NCBI RefSeq assembly: GCF_000482485.1
Contig: NZ_KI519441.1
Coordinates: 1-47,961 of the forward strand
DNA length: 47,961 nt
Direction: 5' to 3'
Source of the DNA: Paucisalibacillus globulus DSM 18846
GTDB taxonomy: Bacteria; Bacillota; Bacilli; Bacillales; Amphibacillaceae
Part shown: positions 26,123 to 35,231 of the stretch, piece after piece
Layout of the letters: each line of letters opens with the position of its first letter
How positions within the stretch are numbered: position 1 is the first letter of the stretch
Position numbers and translations under genes: made by a program
Notes under the pieces: model-generated
Told to the model about the DNA's origin: nothing
The model's input: only the letters and a program-made list of their open reading frames with translations
Databases searched by the model: none

Positions 26123-27715
26123 TTAGGGAGTGTATACAGAATCAATTATAGTTCGTTTGAATGGCTTACCATTTATCGTGAGTCCTTTTACCTCAATTGT
26201 AATATTGTAGACTTCGTTGGGTTTATCAAAGGTAAGATTATTGGATAAATCTCCTTTTGAAAAAAGCGTTTTAGTGTTTGATGGGTTGTTAGATTGTGTG
26301 ATTGTATAGGTAGCTTGAAGGGTTTTTTCTTGAATTAGCTTTGAATTAGAGGTTATGTTATAAGCAATTTTTGAAGCATCATTTGTCTTTGACTTTTTGA
26401 AATTAATTAGATCATTTTCTGTTTCGTAATTTGCTACCAGAAGATAGGCATCATCCTTTTTAGTAGTAAGTTCCAATTTCCAAATCCCAGCTTCGGGTTT
26501 TTCTATTGTAACATTGTTATTTAATGCTCCAAGGAAAATTCCTTCCTCTATTTTAAACGATGAATTGTTTGGCATAATGACTTTTCCAGTTGGTGAAAGT
26601 AACTTCAGTTCTGCTAAATCACTTGTTGTCAATAAATTGAGGGTGAGCTCATGGACATGTTCTTCAACGGTAATTGGGATTTGAGTATTCTTCTCGACTT
26701 GTAACGGTCCTCCTGTAACCCACTGATTCGTACTAGGCGTGTTTTTATCAACGTAATCACTGAAATTTTCCATCGATTTTGAGCCGTCATTCGTATTGTC
26801 TGATAAATAATTGTCGAAAACAGAAAAAGTGATGCCAGTTCGAATGGAAGTATGATTCCAATCTCCAATTGCCAGCAGCTCGCCTCCAGGTAATTGACTA
26901 CTCTCTGCTGTTACGACACCATCATTCGAACCATATGAGGAAAGATACATTCCTCCAAACCAAGTGGATGAAAATACACTTCCCCAGCTAGTGCCCCCTA
27001 ACGTATAGTAATCATTATAGTAGGCTCTCGGTTGACTATCTGTTTGCGAACGAAAATCGGCCATATATGCCATTTGCATGGAGTATGTTCCATCGCCCGT
27101 TGCTCCAATTAAATCTGCCAGCCAACCGGCAGTGGAACTATAAGCTAAATCGGCTAATTGTGACCCGTGATGTGGACTGGAAAGGGTAATAACATTTTGT
27201 ACATATTGCCATGCTCCATAATGAGTTAAAGCTGTTTGGGTGTCTACTCCACCTTTACTATAGGCCACCACAGTAACTGGTTTTCCAAAATGATTGGAGA
27301 TTTCCCTAATCTTATCAGCTAGCAATGCTCCATTATCCCACATATCTGCCGAGGCTCCACCAGCATCGTGTAATTGAACGAATGCCGTTTGATATCCAGC
27401 ATCTACAGCTGTTTGATACATATCATTATCCTCCCAGAAAATTTGGGCAACATTGTTTAGTCCAGGAACAAAAAGTAATACAGGAGCATTTGGTAGTAAA
27501 TTTGTGGGTGTCGTACCAATATACCATTCCCCAGGTGTTTCATTATTTCCGTTATTTGCTTTACCGGAAATGGATTGGAGTGGTTCCTCCTTTTTAAAGA
27601 GAGTAGGATTTGGAATGCTCGTTGTAACTGCATTATTTGCTGATGCTGGTGGTGGAACAGACAAACCAAGTAAAAGGATGATGGACATGAACAACATGAA
27701 TAATCTTCTCATCAT
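26123..27715 (-). CDS. Secreted lipase/esterase-like alpha/beta hydrolase
   Basis: 530 aa. Signal peptide (about 1-26, ending P-A-S-A). The hydrolase domain (about 55-330) has V-L-L-F-V-P-G-L-N-N, nucleophile elbow V-A-Y-S-K-G-G-V-D (Ser in A-Y-S-K-G rather than G-x-S-x-G), T-L-S-S-P-H-H-G-S and a late W-N-H-T catalytic-His candidate. The last 200 residues look like beta-sandwich domains with D-A-Y-L-L-V-A-N-Y. The frame extends to 27826, but GGGGAGG at 27722-27728 ends 6 nt before ATG 27715, which also starts a normal signal peptide. Acts outside the cell; substrate unproven. Confidence 0.82.
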   Translation of the reverse strand: MMRRLFMLFMSIILLLGLSVPPPASANNAVTTSIPNPTLFKKEEPLQSISGKANNGNNETPGEWYIGTTPTNLLPNAPVLLFVPGLNNVAQIFWEDNDMYQTAVDAGYQTAFVQLHDAGGASADMWDNGALLADKIREISNHFGKPVTVVAYSKGGVDTQTALTHYGAWQYVQNVITLSSPHHGSQLADLAYSSTAGWLADLIGATGDGTYSMQMAYMADFRSQTDSQPRAYYNDYYTLGGTSWGSVFSSTWFGGMYLSSYGSNDGVVTAESSQLPGGELLAIGDWNHTSIRTGITFSVFDNYLSDNTNDGSKSMENFSDYVDKNTPSTNQWVTGGPLQVEKNTQIPITVEEHVHELTLNLLTTSDLAELKLLSPTGKVIMPNNSSFKIEEGIFLGALNNNVTIEKPEAGIWKLELTTKKDDAYLLVANYETENDLINFKKSKTNDASKIAYNITSNSKLIQEKTLQATYTITQSNNPSNTKTLFSKGDLSNNLTFDKPNEVYNITIEVKGLTINGKPFKRTIIDSVYTP

Positions 27716-28106
27716 TTGTTTCCTCCCCATATGTATTCTTTTCAATACTATTCCTTTAAAGCCGTTTGATGAGGAAATAGGGTTGGGAAAGTTGGAAAAT
27801 CCATCATTAGTAATACCTTCTGCCAACTATCGGTAAAATTAAGGAGAAATAGCATATTTTCAGTCTATCTTCAGATAATTTTCACTTTATCCGGTCAAGA
27901 GATTGAGACAAAACATAAAGACATCAGTTGAAGTGCAAACAATCCGGAGCAGGTTATGTGCACTAATTTTAATTGTTAGGATTTTAATTCGGAAATCCTT
28001 TTATCCCCAGTTACCAATTAATAGTGGGTAGCTTTTCCTTCTTAGTCAATGTTATAATGTTTGATGTATTTTAGGGAATGGCAAAGGGTAAAAGGAGTCG
28101 TATGGT
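27716..28106. other. 391-bp divergent intergenic region
   Basis: Separates the lipase-like gene (minus) and glcT (plus). Apart from ribosome sites and the glcT -10 element nothing was recognised; the open frame over 27716-27826 belongs to the rejected long start of the lipase-like gene. Confidence 0.5.
28050..28058 (+). promoter_or_regulatory. Extended -10 element for glcT
   Basis: TGTTATAAT (TG-n-TATAAT) lies 49 nt before the start codon; no good -35 box, as expected for an extended -10 promoter. Confidence 0.5.
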
Positions 28107-28949
28107 TTGAAGAAGTATAACGTGTTAAAGGCATTAAATAATAATGTCGTTATTGCGGTTAATGAGGAACATGAAGAAGTTGTGTTGATAGGTAAGGGTA
28201 TTGGATTTAACAAAAAGCGTAATGATGTCATAGAGGAAGATACCGTAGAAAAACTTTTCGTTCTTCGGGATAAAAAGGAACAAGAAAGCTATATCAAATT
28301 ACTTCCTAATATGGATGAAACAACACTAGCGGCCATTATTACTGCAATGGAAATTATTAAGAAAAAGTCAAATGCATTGTTAAATGAAAAGGTACATGTT
28401 GCTCTGACCGATCATATTTTGTTTGCCATTTCACGCTTGCAGCGAGGATTGGAAATCAGAAATCCCTTTTTATCAGAAACAAAAGCATTATATCCATTAG
28501 AATATGAGATAGCTGCAGAAGTGGTCGATTATATGAATCAAACGTTAGCAATCCAATTACCAGAAGGGGAAGTTGGATTTATTGCCCTACATGTTCATAG
28601 CGCGATAACTGAAACAACGATATCTGAGATCAGCTCATATTCGAATTTACTCTCTACTTTAGTGGAAACAATTGAAGAACAGCTCCATATCGAAATAGAC
28701 CGTGAAGAAATTGATTATATTCGTTTGATTCGCCATTTACGTTATACGATTGAGCGTGTATTAAAAGAGGAAGTAATGGAAGAACCAGCGAAAATTGCAA
28801 TTCTGTTGAAAAAAGAATATCCAGTGTGTTATAATCTTGCTTGGAAATTGATAAAAATAATGCAGCAAACATTAAAAAAACCTGTATATGATGCAGAAGC
28901 AGTTTACTTAACAATGCATCTACAGCGATTAGTTGTTAAATTTGATTAA
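28107..28949 (+). CDS. glcT: Transcription antiterminator GlcT
   Basis: 280 aa of the BglG/LicT class. An RNA-binding CAT domain (about 1-60: V-L-K-A-L-N-N-N-V-V-I-A, G-K-G-I-G-F) is followed by PRD1 (about 65-170, conserved His in D-H-I-L-F-A and L-H-V-H-S-A) and PRD2 (about 170-280, R-H-L-R-Y-T-I-E-R and M-H-L-Q-R). Unphosphorylated GlcT binds a RAT in the ptsG leader and prevents termination; the glucose PTS phosphorylates and inactivates it. A RAT and terminator lie directly downstream, then ptsG. TTG start at 28107 with AAAGGAG 9 nt upstream; the nearby ATG is out of frame. Confidence 0.95.
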   Translation: MKKYNVLKALNNNVVIAVNEEHEEVVLIGKGIGFNKKRNDVIEEDTVEKLFVLRDKKEQESYIKLLPNMDETTLAAIITAMEIIKKKSNALLNEKVHVALTDHILFAISRLQRGLEIRNPFLSETKALYPLEYEIAAEVVDYMNQTLAIQLPEGEVGFIALHVHSAITETTISEISSYSNLLSTLVETIEEQLHIEIDREEIDYIRLIRHLRYTIERVLKEEVMEEPAKIAILLKKEYPVCYNLAWKLIKIMQQTLKKPVYDAEAVYLTMHLQRLVVKFD

Positions 28950-28955
28950 TAATAA

Positions 28956-28985
28956 TTACGTGTAACTGATTCGATCAGGCATGAG
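28956..28985 (+). promoter_or_regulatory. RAT antiterminator (GlcT target) in the ptsG leader
   Basis: TTACGTGTAACTGATTCGAT followed by CAGGCATGAG closely resembles the ptsG RAT of B. subtilis and overlaps the left arm of the downstream terminator, so GlcT binding would exclude termination. Confidence 0.88.
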
Positions 28986-29060
28986 TATAGCTTAATGAAA
29001 ACGGATAAATTGGGAAAACTATCCCAATATCCTTTTCATTACTTTACTCATGCCTTTTTT
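28978..29060 (+). terminator. GlcT-controlled terminator in the ptsG leader
   Basis: GGCATGAGT pairs with ACTCATGCC, enclosing a long inner stem (AATGAAAA/TTTTCATT, then TTGGGA/TCCCAA), followed by TTTTTT. Confidence 0.9.
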
Positions 29061-29109
29061 GGTTTTTTTATAAGCTTGTTGCAAATCATACATCTAGAGG
29101 AGGATTTAT

Positions 29110-31167
29110 ATGTTTAAAAAAGCTTTTGGTGTTTTACAAAAGATTGGTAAAGCTCTAATGCTTCCAGTTGCGTTACTACCAGCTGCCGGTTTATTACTTG
29201 GACTTGGAAATGCTGCACAGCAAGCAACGACCTTAGAATATTTACCTTTCTTAAGCGCTGATTGGATTCAGCTGACTGCTTCTGTAATGGAAGATGCAGG
29301 GAATATAATCTTTAGTAACCTAGCACTTATTTTTGCTGTTGGTGTTGCGATTGGTTTAGCAGCTGATGGAGCGGCTGGACTTGCTGCTCTAGTTGGTTAC
29401 TTAGTACTAAATCAAGTAATGGGTTCTTTTATGGGTGTAACCGGAGAAATGGTAAGTTCTGACCCGAGCTTTGCGAATGTATTAGGAATACCAACATTAC
29501 AAACCGGTGTATTCGGGGGGATTATTGTCGGTCTAATTGCCGCCTTTGCCTATAATCGATTCCACGATATCGAGATGCCATCATTCCTTGGGTTTTTCGC
29601 TGGTAAACGATTCGTTCCAATTGCAACGGCTGTATTTTCATTTGTTGCTGGTTTACTTCTAATGTTTATTTGGCCAACTGTTCAATCGGCGATGAATAGT
29701 GCATCTTATTGGTTGATTGAAGAGGGTACTTATTTAGCCGTATTTATGTTTGGATTCATTAAACGATTATTGATACCATTCGGATTACATCATATTTTCC
29801 ATGCACCATTCTGGTATGAATTTGGTTCTTATACAACGATTGCTGGCGAAATGGTTCGTGGGGATATGACAATTTTCTTTGCACAATTACGTGATAATGT
29901 TGAGATTACAGCTGGTAACTTTATGGCTGGTGAATACCCAATTATGATGTTCGGACTTCCAGCTGCTGCCTTAGCAATGTATCATGCTGCTAGACCAGAA
30001 CGTAAGAAGTTAGTTGCAGGATTATTAGTATCAGGTGCGCTAACCTCATTTTTAACAGGTATTACAGAGCCACTTGAGTTCTCATTTATGTTTGTCTCAC
30101 CATTGTTATTCTTACTCCATGCGATTTTAGATGGATTATCATTCATGATTATGACATTCTTAAATGTTAATATTGGTTACACCTTCTCAGGTGGATTTAT
30201 TGATTTTGCCTTATTCGGTATTTTACCTGGTAAAGAGCCATGGTGGCTTGCTATTCTAGTAGGTCTTGCATTTGGAGTTCTTTACTACTTCCTATTCCGA
30301 TTCTTTATTAAGAAATTTAACTTAATGACTCCAGGTCGTGAGGAAGTTAAAGAAGAGGAAACAGAAGGAACAGGAAAAGCAGGAGACTTAGCGTTTAATG
30401 TTTTAGAAGCAATGGGTGGACAAGAAAATATTGCTCATCTAGATGCATGTATTACAAGACTTCGTGTTTCAGTAAATGACATTAAAAATGTTGATAAAGA
30501 TGAGTTGAAACAATTAGGAGCAGCAGGGGTACTAGAGGTTGGAAATAATATTCAAGCAATCTTTGGTCCACGATCTGAAATTATCAAAGGTCAAATGCAA
30601 GATATTATAGCGGGCAAGAAACCACGTCCTGTAAATAATGTTGACCAAAATGCAGAAGTTAAACAACAAATTGAAGAAGTGAACCCTGAGGCTTTACAAA
30701 ATGACATCATCGAGGAGTTTATTTACGCTCCGATAAAGGGTGAAGTTGTTCCGATTACTGAAGTACCTGACCAAGTTTTCTCAGAGAAAATGATGGGTGA
30801 TGGTTTTGCTATTAAGCCAATTGATGGACTAGTTGTTTCACCGGTTAATGGTACTATCATAAATGCTTTCCCTACGAAACATGCTCTTGGTATCAAGTCT
30901 GAAGGTGGAAGAGAAATCTTAATCCATTTCGGACTGGATACGGTTAACTTAAAAGGTGAAGGTTTTGAACTGTTAGTTGGTGAAGGTGATGAGGTTAAAG
31001 TTGGACAAGCGCTATTGAAAGTTGATTTAGACTATATCGGTAAGCATGCAAAATCAACGATAACTCCAATTGTGTTTACGAACCTTCAAGATGGTGAAAA
31101 AGTATCGATTGAAAAATTAGGACAAGTAAGTCTGGAAGAAAAAGATATTGTAAAGATTGAAAAGTAA
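29110..31167 (+). CDS. ptsG: Glucose-specific PTS enzyme IICBA
   Basis: 685 aa. Domain order is IIC membrane transporter (about 1-405, many membrane segments, G-I-T-E-P-L-E-F motif), IIB (about 420-510, phosphorylated Cys447 in D-A-C-I-T-R-L-R) and IIA (about 535-680, phosphorylated His606 in I-L-I-H-F-G-L-D). It imports glucose and phosphorylates it, using phosphate from HPr. The visible RAT/terminator leader and upstream glcT show induction by glucose through antitermination. Full length for the family and no defect seen. Confidence 0.96.
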   Translation: MFKKAFGVLQKIGKALMLPVALLPAAGLLLGLGNAAQQATTLEYLPFLSADWIQLTASVMEDAGNIIFSNLALIFAVGVAIGLAADGAAGLAALVGYLVLNQVMGSFMGVTGEMVSSDPSFANVLGIPTLQTGVFGGIIVGLIAAFAYNRFHDIEMPSFLGFFAGKRFVPIATAVFSFVAGLLLMFIWPTVQSAMNSASYWLIEEGTYLAVFMFGFIKRLLIPFGLHHIFHAPFWYEFGSYTTIAGEMVRGDMTIFFAQLRDNVEITAGNFMAGEYPIMMFGLPAAALAMYHAARPERKKLVAGLLVSGALTSFLTGITEPLEFSFMFVSPLLFLLHAILDGLSFMIMTFLNVNIGYTFSGGFIDFALFGILPGKEPWWLAILVGLAFGVLYYFLFRFFIKKFNLMTPGREEVKEEETEGTGKAGDLAFNVLEAMGGQENIAHLDACITRLRVSVNDIKNVDKDELKQLGAAGVLEVGNNIQAIFGPRSEIIKGQMQDIIAGKKPRPVNNVDQNAEVKQQIEEVNPEALQNDIIEEFIYAPIKGEVVPITEVPDQVFSEKMMGDGFAIKPIDGLVVSPVNGTIINAFPTKHALGIKSEGGREILIHFGLDTVNLKGEGFELLVGEGDEVKVGQALLKVDLDYIGKHAKSTITPIVFTNLQDGEKVSIEKLGQVSLEEKDIVKIEK

Positions 31168-31178
31168 TCACTAATAAG

Positions 31179-31217
31179 AAGCACATGGAATCTAAGCAAG
31201 ATTCTATGTGCTTTTAG
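31179..31217 (+). terminator. Terminator of ptsG
   Basis: AAGCACATGGAATC/GATTCTATGTGCTT stem (one G-U) and TTTTAGTATT. Confidence 0.8.
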
Positions 31218-31382
31218 TATTATTGGAAAAAGTAATAGTGATTTCAAGTCCTACTAGGTAATAATGTTTTTTACAATTAAACTCTAGATTCTATCTAGTA
31301 TTAAGGCAATAACAAAGTAATATTAAACTTTATTCGTATATTTTTGATGGATTAGGTAATGAATATATTGATATAAGTTAGA

Positions 31383-31724
31383 TTGGGGTCGATACATATA
31401 AAATTTTATAAGAAATTATTAGCGATTTTACTTATTTGTCTTATTTGTTCAGGAACTAGTATGATATTGAGTGCAGAAAGTAGCATGGAGCGAACCCCTT
31501 TGAATCATGAGGAGCATGATTGGAAGCAATCCAGTGTAAATTACCAAATCATTGAAGTAGGGGAGCATAAGTTCAGCTATTGGAAAAATTTTATGAAAAG
31601 GTCACGTACATGCCAAATCTCTCATCGAGTAAAGACAATAGTTTATTATTGCGATATCCATGGACATACCAAATCAGTAACTTTTTTAGATAAAGTAATT
31701 CATAGTGAAAAACATCATGAATAA
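31383..31724 (+). CDS. Small secreted protein, unknown; start codon doubtful
   Basis: 113 aa if read from TTG 31383. A hydrophobic signal segment (L-L-A-I-L-L-I-C-L-I-C-S-G) is followed by a His/Lys-rich mature part with two Cys (R-T-C-Q-I-S-H, Y-Y-C-D-I-H-G-H). No ribosome site precedes TTG 31383, but GGGGT at 31385-31389 lies 8 nt before an in-frame ATA at 31398 (I-K-F-Y-K-K-L-L), where ATG would be expected. Either ATA is used, or the start was lost and the gene is decaying. A good terminator follows. Function unknown. Confidence 0.5.
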   Translation: MGSIHIKFYKKLLAILLICLICSGTSMILSAESSMERTPLNHEEHDWKQSSVNYQIIEVGEHKFSYWKNFMKRSRTCQISHRVKTIVYYCDIHGHTKSVTFLDKVIHSEKHHE

Positions 31725-31735
31725 GTTAGGTTGTG

Positions 31736-31775
31736 ATGCTACCTTGTAAATTGAAAAATCAAGGTAGCATTTATA
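31736..31775 (+). terminator. Terminator after the small secreted protein gene
   Basis: Perfect 11-bp stem ATGCTACCTTG/CAAGGTAGCAT with a 13-nt loop, then TTATATT. Confidence 0.75.
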
Positions 31776-31800
31776 TTGACGAAAATTATCTATTATTCTA

Positions 31801-31843
31801 TGTGATTTAAATCATAGTTAGTGATAAAAAACAGGTATATACT
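31801..31843 (+). promoter_or_regulatory. Fnr-like box and -10 element of the CuA lipoprotein operon
   Basis: TGTGATTTAAATCATA at 31801-31816 matches the Fnr consensus TGTGA-N6-TCACA with one change. Its centre (31808.5) lies 41.5 nt before the start point predicted from TATACT at 31838-31843, the standard class II activator distance. No -35 box is present, as expected for an activated promoter. Confidence 0.6.
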
Positions 31844-31920
31844 TTTAGTGTAACCTCCTACTTTTTCCCTAGATTACTAGTGCTAAAAGCAGTGTTATAA
31901 AAATACTTAGGGGAGAGATC

Positions 31921-32760
31921 ATGATGAAGAAACACTGGTCTATTTTAGTTCTATTATTAGGACTGGTTCTATTTGTAAGCGCTTGTAGTGATAGTGATGA
32001 GACTTCAAGCAATAATAAAGCTAAGGAAGCAGACAGCCCTGCAAAAACCTCTTTTGTTGTAACTGGGGATGTGGTAGAAGAAAAGGCTGGTTGTGTGCTC
32101 AAAAGTCAATTTACGGCAGGGGATTTAATTGTTTGGCGAGTGGATGTTATTGATCCGGAGACAATGGAACAAGCATCAGACGATACAAAAGTTCAAGTGC
32201 ATTTATCTACAGGTGATGTTTTAGATATGCGTTACGGTGCTCATCCAGCAGGTGTAGATGGTGCTCCAGAATTCTGGACAGTATCCTTACCTGTAACAGA
32301 AGAAACTCCAACAGGGGTGTTAGAATATTATGTAACGGCTGAAAAAGGTGATAAAAAAGGAGAATTCCGTCCATTTGACGTAGCACCTTCTTTATTAACA
32401 ATTAACCCAGCAAATGGAGAAACAGCAGTTGAAGAAACTGATGTAGAAGCGGAAGAAACAGTAGATATTGCAAACGTTGACACAAATCAAGCTATTAATC
32501 TAGTAGCAAAAAACTTTTCATTTGAAGGAGATAACGGAGAAAAAACTTTCTATGTAAAAGCTGGGGAAGAAGTTACACTAAATCTAACAAATGATGAAGG
32601 TATGCACGGAATAATCATTCCTGACCTAGATGTGCAATTAGATGAAGAAGGTACTGTGACATTTACACCAACTGAAGCTGGTGAATATGATTTATTCTGT
32701 AGTATCTTCTGTGGTGAAGGCCATGGTGATATGACATCTAGCATAGTAGTTGTAGAATAA
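31921..32760 (+). CDS. Lipoprotein with C-terminal CuA-type cupredoxin domain
   Basis: 279 aa. Lipobox V-S-A-C at about 19-22. An N-terminal beta domain (about 40-165, W-R-V-D-V-I-D-P-E-T and R-Y-G-A-H-P) is followed by an acidic linker and a cupredoxin (about 185-279). The C-terminus holds a full set of CuA ligands: His229 (G-M-H-G-I), Cys260, Cys264, His268 and Met271 in C-S-I-F-C-G-E-G-H-G-D-M. CuA sites carry electrons in cytochrome oxidase subunit II, N2O reductase and some NO reductases; no such enzyme is encoded here. Operon with the next lipoprotein, 15 bp apart. ATG 31924 is an alternative start. Confidence 0.85.
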   Translation: MMKKHWSILVLLLGLVLFVSACSDSDETSSNNKAKEADSPAKTSFVVTGDVVEEKAGCVLKSQFTAGDLIVWRVDVIDPETMEQASDDTKVQVHLSTGDVLDMRYGAHPAGVDGAPEFWTVSLPVTEETPTGVLEYYVTAEKGDKKGEFRPFDVAPSLLTINPANGETAVEETDVEAEETVDIANVDTNQAINLVAKNFSFEGDNGEKTFYVKAGEEVTLNLTNDEGMHGIIIPDLDVQLDEEGTVTFTPTEAGEYDLFCSIFCGEGHGDMTSSIVVVE

Positions 32761-32775
32761 TAGAAAGAAGGGAAT

Positions 32776-34281
32776 ATGGTGAGAAGTTCATTTAAGAAAA
32801 CTCTTCTTTTGGTTTTCGTAGCAATTCTTTTTACGCTAATAACAGCGTGCAGCTCTGATTCAGAATCTAGCACGGCTGATAAGGATAAAGCAACTAACAA
32901 TGAAGCAACAAATGCTGACCAAGAGAACAAAGTGTTAAATAATATTAATTTATCTGAGGAAAGTGGTGTTATTGGTAATACGATAACGTTTGAGGCAAAT
33001 CAGCTTGAACCAAATCAAGACTACCAAATTAAGTGGAATGAATTCGATGGTTATTATGATATTCAAGGTATAAATTCATTTATTGGACCTAAATATTCAG
33101 AAGAAGAAATTATCCTTGTTGAAGGTACAAGTAATAAAGAAGGTATATGGGAAGGTTCGTTTGACATTCCAGATGGTTTTGGTGGAAACCATAATGTTTA
33201 TGTAACACAAGGGGATGAAAAAATTGGACAAACTGGTTTCTTTGTAAAACCCCAATTTTCAATCGAGCCGGAATCGGGACCAATTGGTACAGAAATTACT
33301 ATTAAAGTTAAAGGCTTAGGTTATGACACGTATAAATCCATGTGGCATGTAACATATGATAATAAATATACTGGTTCCGTTACTAGCGTGACAACAAATG
33401 GTACAACGGAAGCTAAATTTCGTGCCACAGGACATATTGGCGACCATTTCTTAAGTGTTCGTTCGGGATATCTAGGTTCACCGTATATTAACTTTGCTGA
33501 CTCACCGTATGCAGAGTGGCCAGCACCAAACTTTAAGTTTACGATAACAGATGAAACACCACTAATTGAAGATTATGTAGAAGCAGCACCAGAGGCTGCA
33601 GATGGCGGTGTAGAAATGCCTCCTTTGGAAAATAAAGAGGGTGTGACCGTTGAACTAAAGAAGCAGGAAGGTAATGTTGGAGAAGCGAATAATTTATCTG
33701 TTTCTGGATTACCAGCAGAACAAAAGGTGAAATTGGTTTGGAATACCATGGTTGGAAGTCGTGTCACAAGTGCTGGTTTTGATGAACAGAGTGATGAACT
33801 TGCAACAGTCACTACAGATGCTGAAGGAAACCTAAGTTATGATTTTGAAATTCCAGATGACTTAGGTGGAATTCCACACCGAATTGACATTGTAGTAGAT
33901 GGCGATGTATATGCACAGGTTTATCTACGTATACTTCCTTCCATTGTTAGCGTCGAGCCGAAGTCCGGGCCTGTTGGAACACCAATAAAAATCACCATTA
34001 AAGGTGGCGGCTGGACCGAGTTTGATAATGCCTATTATATGACATATGATAATGCTTATATGGGTTATATGTGTTCCTTTAATAGTCAAGGAACCCTAGA
34101 GTTTACAACATATGCAACTGGAGAGCCAGGACATCACTTTATGGATCTATATCCAGGAGTATATTGGCAACAAGAAAAGAATCCACTTGATATGACATTG
34201 ATTCCACAACTAACTTATAGTGTGGATCACCCAGGTTCTGGGATGCCTGCTATCCGTATGTCATTCGAGATTACTGAATAA
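32776..34281 (+). CDS. Lipoprotein with duplicated Ig/IPT-like domains
   Basis: 501 aa. Lipobox near I-T-A-C (about 22-25), low-complexity acidic linker, then two copies of a two-domain block. Block 1: about 60-165 and about 165-260 (P-E-S-G-P-I-G-T-E-I-T-I, M-W-H-V-T-Y-D-N-K-Y). Block 2: about 295-395 and about 395-500 (P-K-S-G-P-V-G-T-P-I-K-I, Y-Y-M-T-Y-D-N-A-Y). The P-x-S-G-P-x-G-T motif is that of IPT/TIG immunoglobulin-like folds. No enzyme motif. It probably acts on the outer face of the membrane with the CuA lipoprotein. GAAGGGA precedes the ATG. Confidence 0.75.
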   Translation: MVRSSFKKTLLLVFVAILFTLITACSSDSESSTADKDKATNNEATNADQENKVLNNINLSEESGVIGNTITFEANQLEPNQDYQIKWNEFDGYYDIQGINSFIGPKYSEEEIILVEGTSNKEGIWEGSFDIPDGFGGNHNVYVTQGDEKIGQTGFFVKPQFSIEPESGPIGTEITIKVKGLGYDTYKSMWHVTYDNKYTGSVTSVTTNGTTEAKFRATGHIGDHFLSVRSGYLGSPYINFADSPYAEWPAPNFKFTITDETPLIEDYVEAAPEAADGGVEMPPLENKEGVTVELKKQEGNVGEANNLSVSGLPAEQKVKLVWNTMVGSRVTSAGFDEQSDELATVTTDAEGNLSYDFEIPDDLGGIPHRIDIVVDGDVYAQVYLRILPSIVSVEPKSGPVGTPIKITIKGGGWTEFDNAYYMTYDNAYMGYMCSFNSQGTLEFTTYATGEPGHHFMDLYPGVYWQQEKNPLDMTLIPQLTYSVDHPGSGMPAIRMSFEITE

Positions 34282-34320
34282 AATTAAAGGGTATTCGCAT
34301 TTGTGAATACCCTTTAATTT
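34281..34320. terminator. Bidirectional terminator
   Basis: AAATTAAAGGGTATTC/GAATACCCTTTAATTT hairpin between the IPT lipoprotein gene and the converging YndM-like gene. Confidence 0.85.
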
Positions 34321-34335
34321 ATGCGAGATATTAAC

Positions 34336-34797
34336 TTATTTTGTATTATCCCTTTTTGGATCTTGTTTTCTATTAATCGACTGTGCCTCTGTTTCCTCTG
34401 AAAATTCATATTGAAGGTCTCCAACTGGAGGAGTACGATATTCTCTTTGCCCTTCAGATACATCTTGTTCTTGCATATAAGCATGTAGGAATGGTTCAAC
34501 TAATGACAAGAAAAAAGCTGCAAATAATGATGCTGCAACAATAGGCATCATTGTTTCGATTAAAAAGTAACTAAGAGTGGCTAAAGTTATAAATGCTAGG
34601 AAGAAATCAGAAATGCTAGCGACTACACTTCCAAATCGCCCTAAAATGAATAAATCACCAATAATATAGGTAATGGCAGTTGTTAGAATACTAACTAGGA
34701 ACAAATTGAAAAAGGAAACATCATAGAAAATACCAAAAATAGAGAAGACGATAATGGTAGTAGCAATAAGCTTTATGCCAAGTACTTTTAGGTTCAT
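34336..34797 (-). CDS. YndM-family (DUF2512) membrane protein
   Basis: 153 aa with four membrane segments (about 7-25, 33-52, 60-80, 85-105) and a soluble, charged C-terminal tail. M-N-L-K-V-L-G-I-K-L-I-A-T and Y-I-I-G-D-L are typical of the DUF2512/YndM family of Bacillaceae, whose function is unknown. ATG 34797 after AAAGGGTGA is preferred to GTG 34809, which lies inside the ribosome site. Confidence 0.8.
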   Translation of the reverse strand: MNLKVLGIKLIATTIIVFSIFGIFYDVSFFNLFLVSILTTAITYIIGDLFILGRFGSVVASISDFFLAFITLATLSYFLIETMMPIVAASLFAAFFLSLVEPFLHAYMQEQDVSEGQREYRTPPVGDLQYEFSEETEAQSINRKQDPKRDNTK

Positions 34798-34902
34798 TGC
34801 TAATGTCACCCTTTCAGAAGCATTGAATTTATGTTAGTATTTGTCAATTCTTCTGAAAATATGATATGAATAAATTAAATAATTACATTGGAGGATAGCT
34901 TG

Positions 34903-35163
34903 ATGAAATATTTTGCCGTATTTTTGCCAATGAAAGATGAAGAGAAAAGTAAAAAATATCGTCCAGAACATTTAACTTTTTTACAAGAAAAGTTAGAGAG
35001 TGGCTATATTTTTGCTAAAGGTCCATTTGTTGATGGTGCAGGTGGATTAGTTATTTATCAGGCTGAAAGTTTGGAGCAAGTTGAGACAATGGTGAAAAAT
35101 GACCCATATGTCGTAACAGGAGCTAGAAGTTACGATATTCATGAATGGGGTATGACTCAATAA
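34903..35163 (+). CDS. YciI-family protein
   Basis: 86 aa. Ferredoxin-like YciI fold: Y-F-A-V-F-L-P, R-P-E-H-L-T-F-L, G-P-F-V-D-G-A-G-G and N-D-P-Y-V-V-T-G-A motifs with the conserved His and Asp of the family. Relatives are small dimeric proteins, some with dehalogenase-like active sites; the role is unknown. ATG 34903 has GGAGG 8 nt upstream. Confidence 0.85.
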   Translation: MKYFAVFLPMKDEEKSKKYRPEHLTFLQEKLESGYIFAKGPFVDGAGGLVIYQAESLEQVETMVKNDPYVVTGARSYDIHEWGMTQ

Positions 35164-35206
35164 TAGAAAAGCCAAAGCGAGGTAAGTCGCTTTGGCTTTT
35201 CTATTA
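35161..35206. terminator. Bidirectional terminator, 20-bp perfect stem
   Basis: TAATAGAAAAGCCAAAGCGA is perfectly inverted at 35187-35206 around a 6-nt loop, including the YciI stop codon; it also faces the converging SRPBCC gene. Confidence 0.9.
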
Positions 35207-35231
35207 TACCTATTTATCAGGGATTCCCCTG

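Noticed and set aside
27716-27826. Longer N-terminus of the lipase-like protein
   Set aside because: The ribosome site at 27722-27728 would be inside the gene and the signal peptide would be internal.
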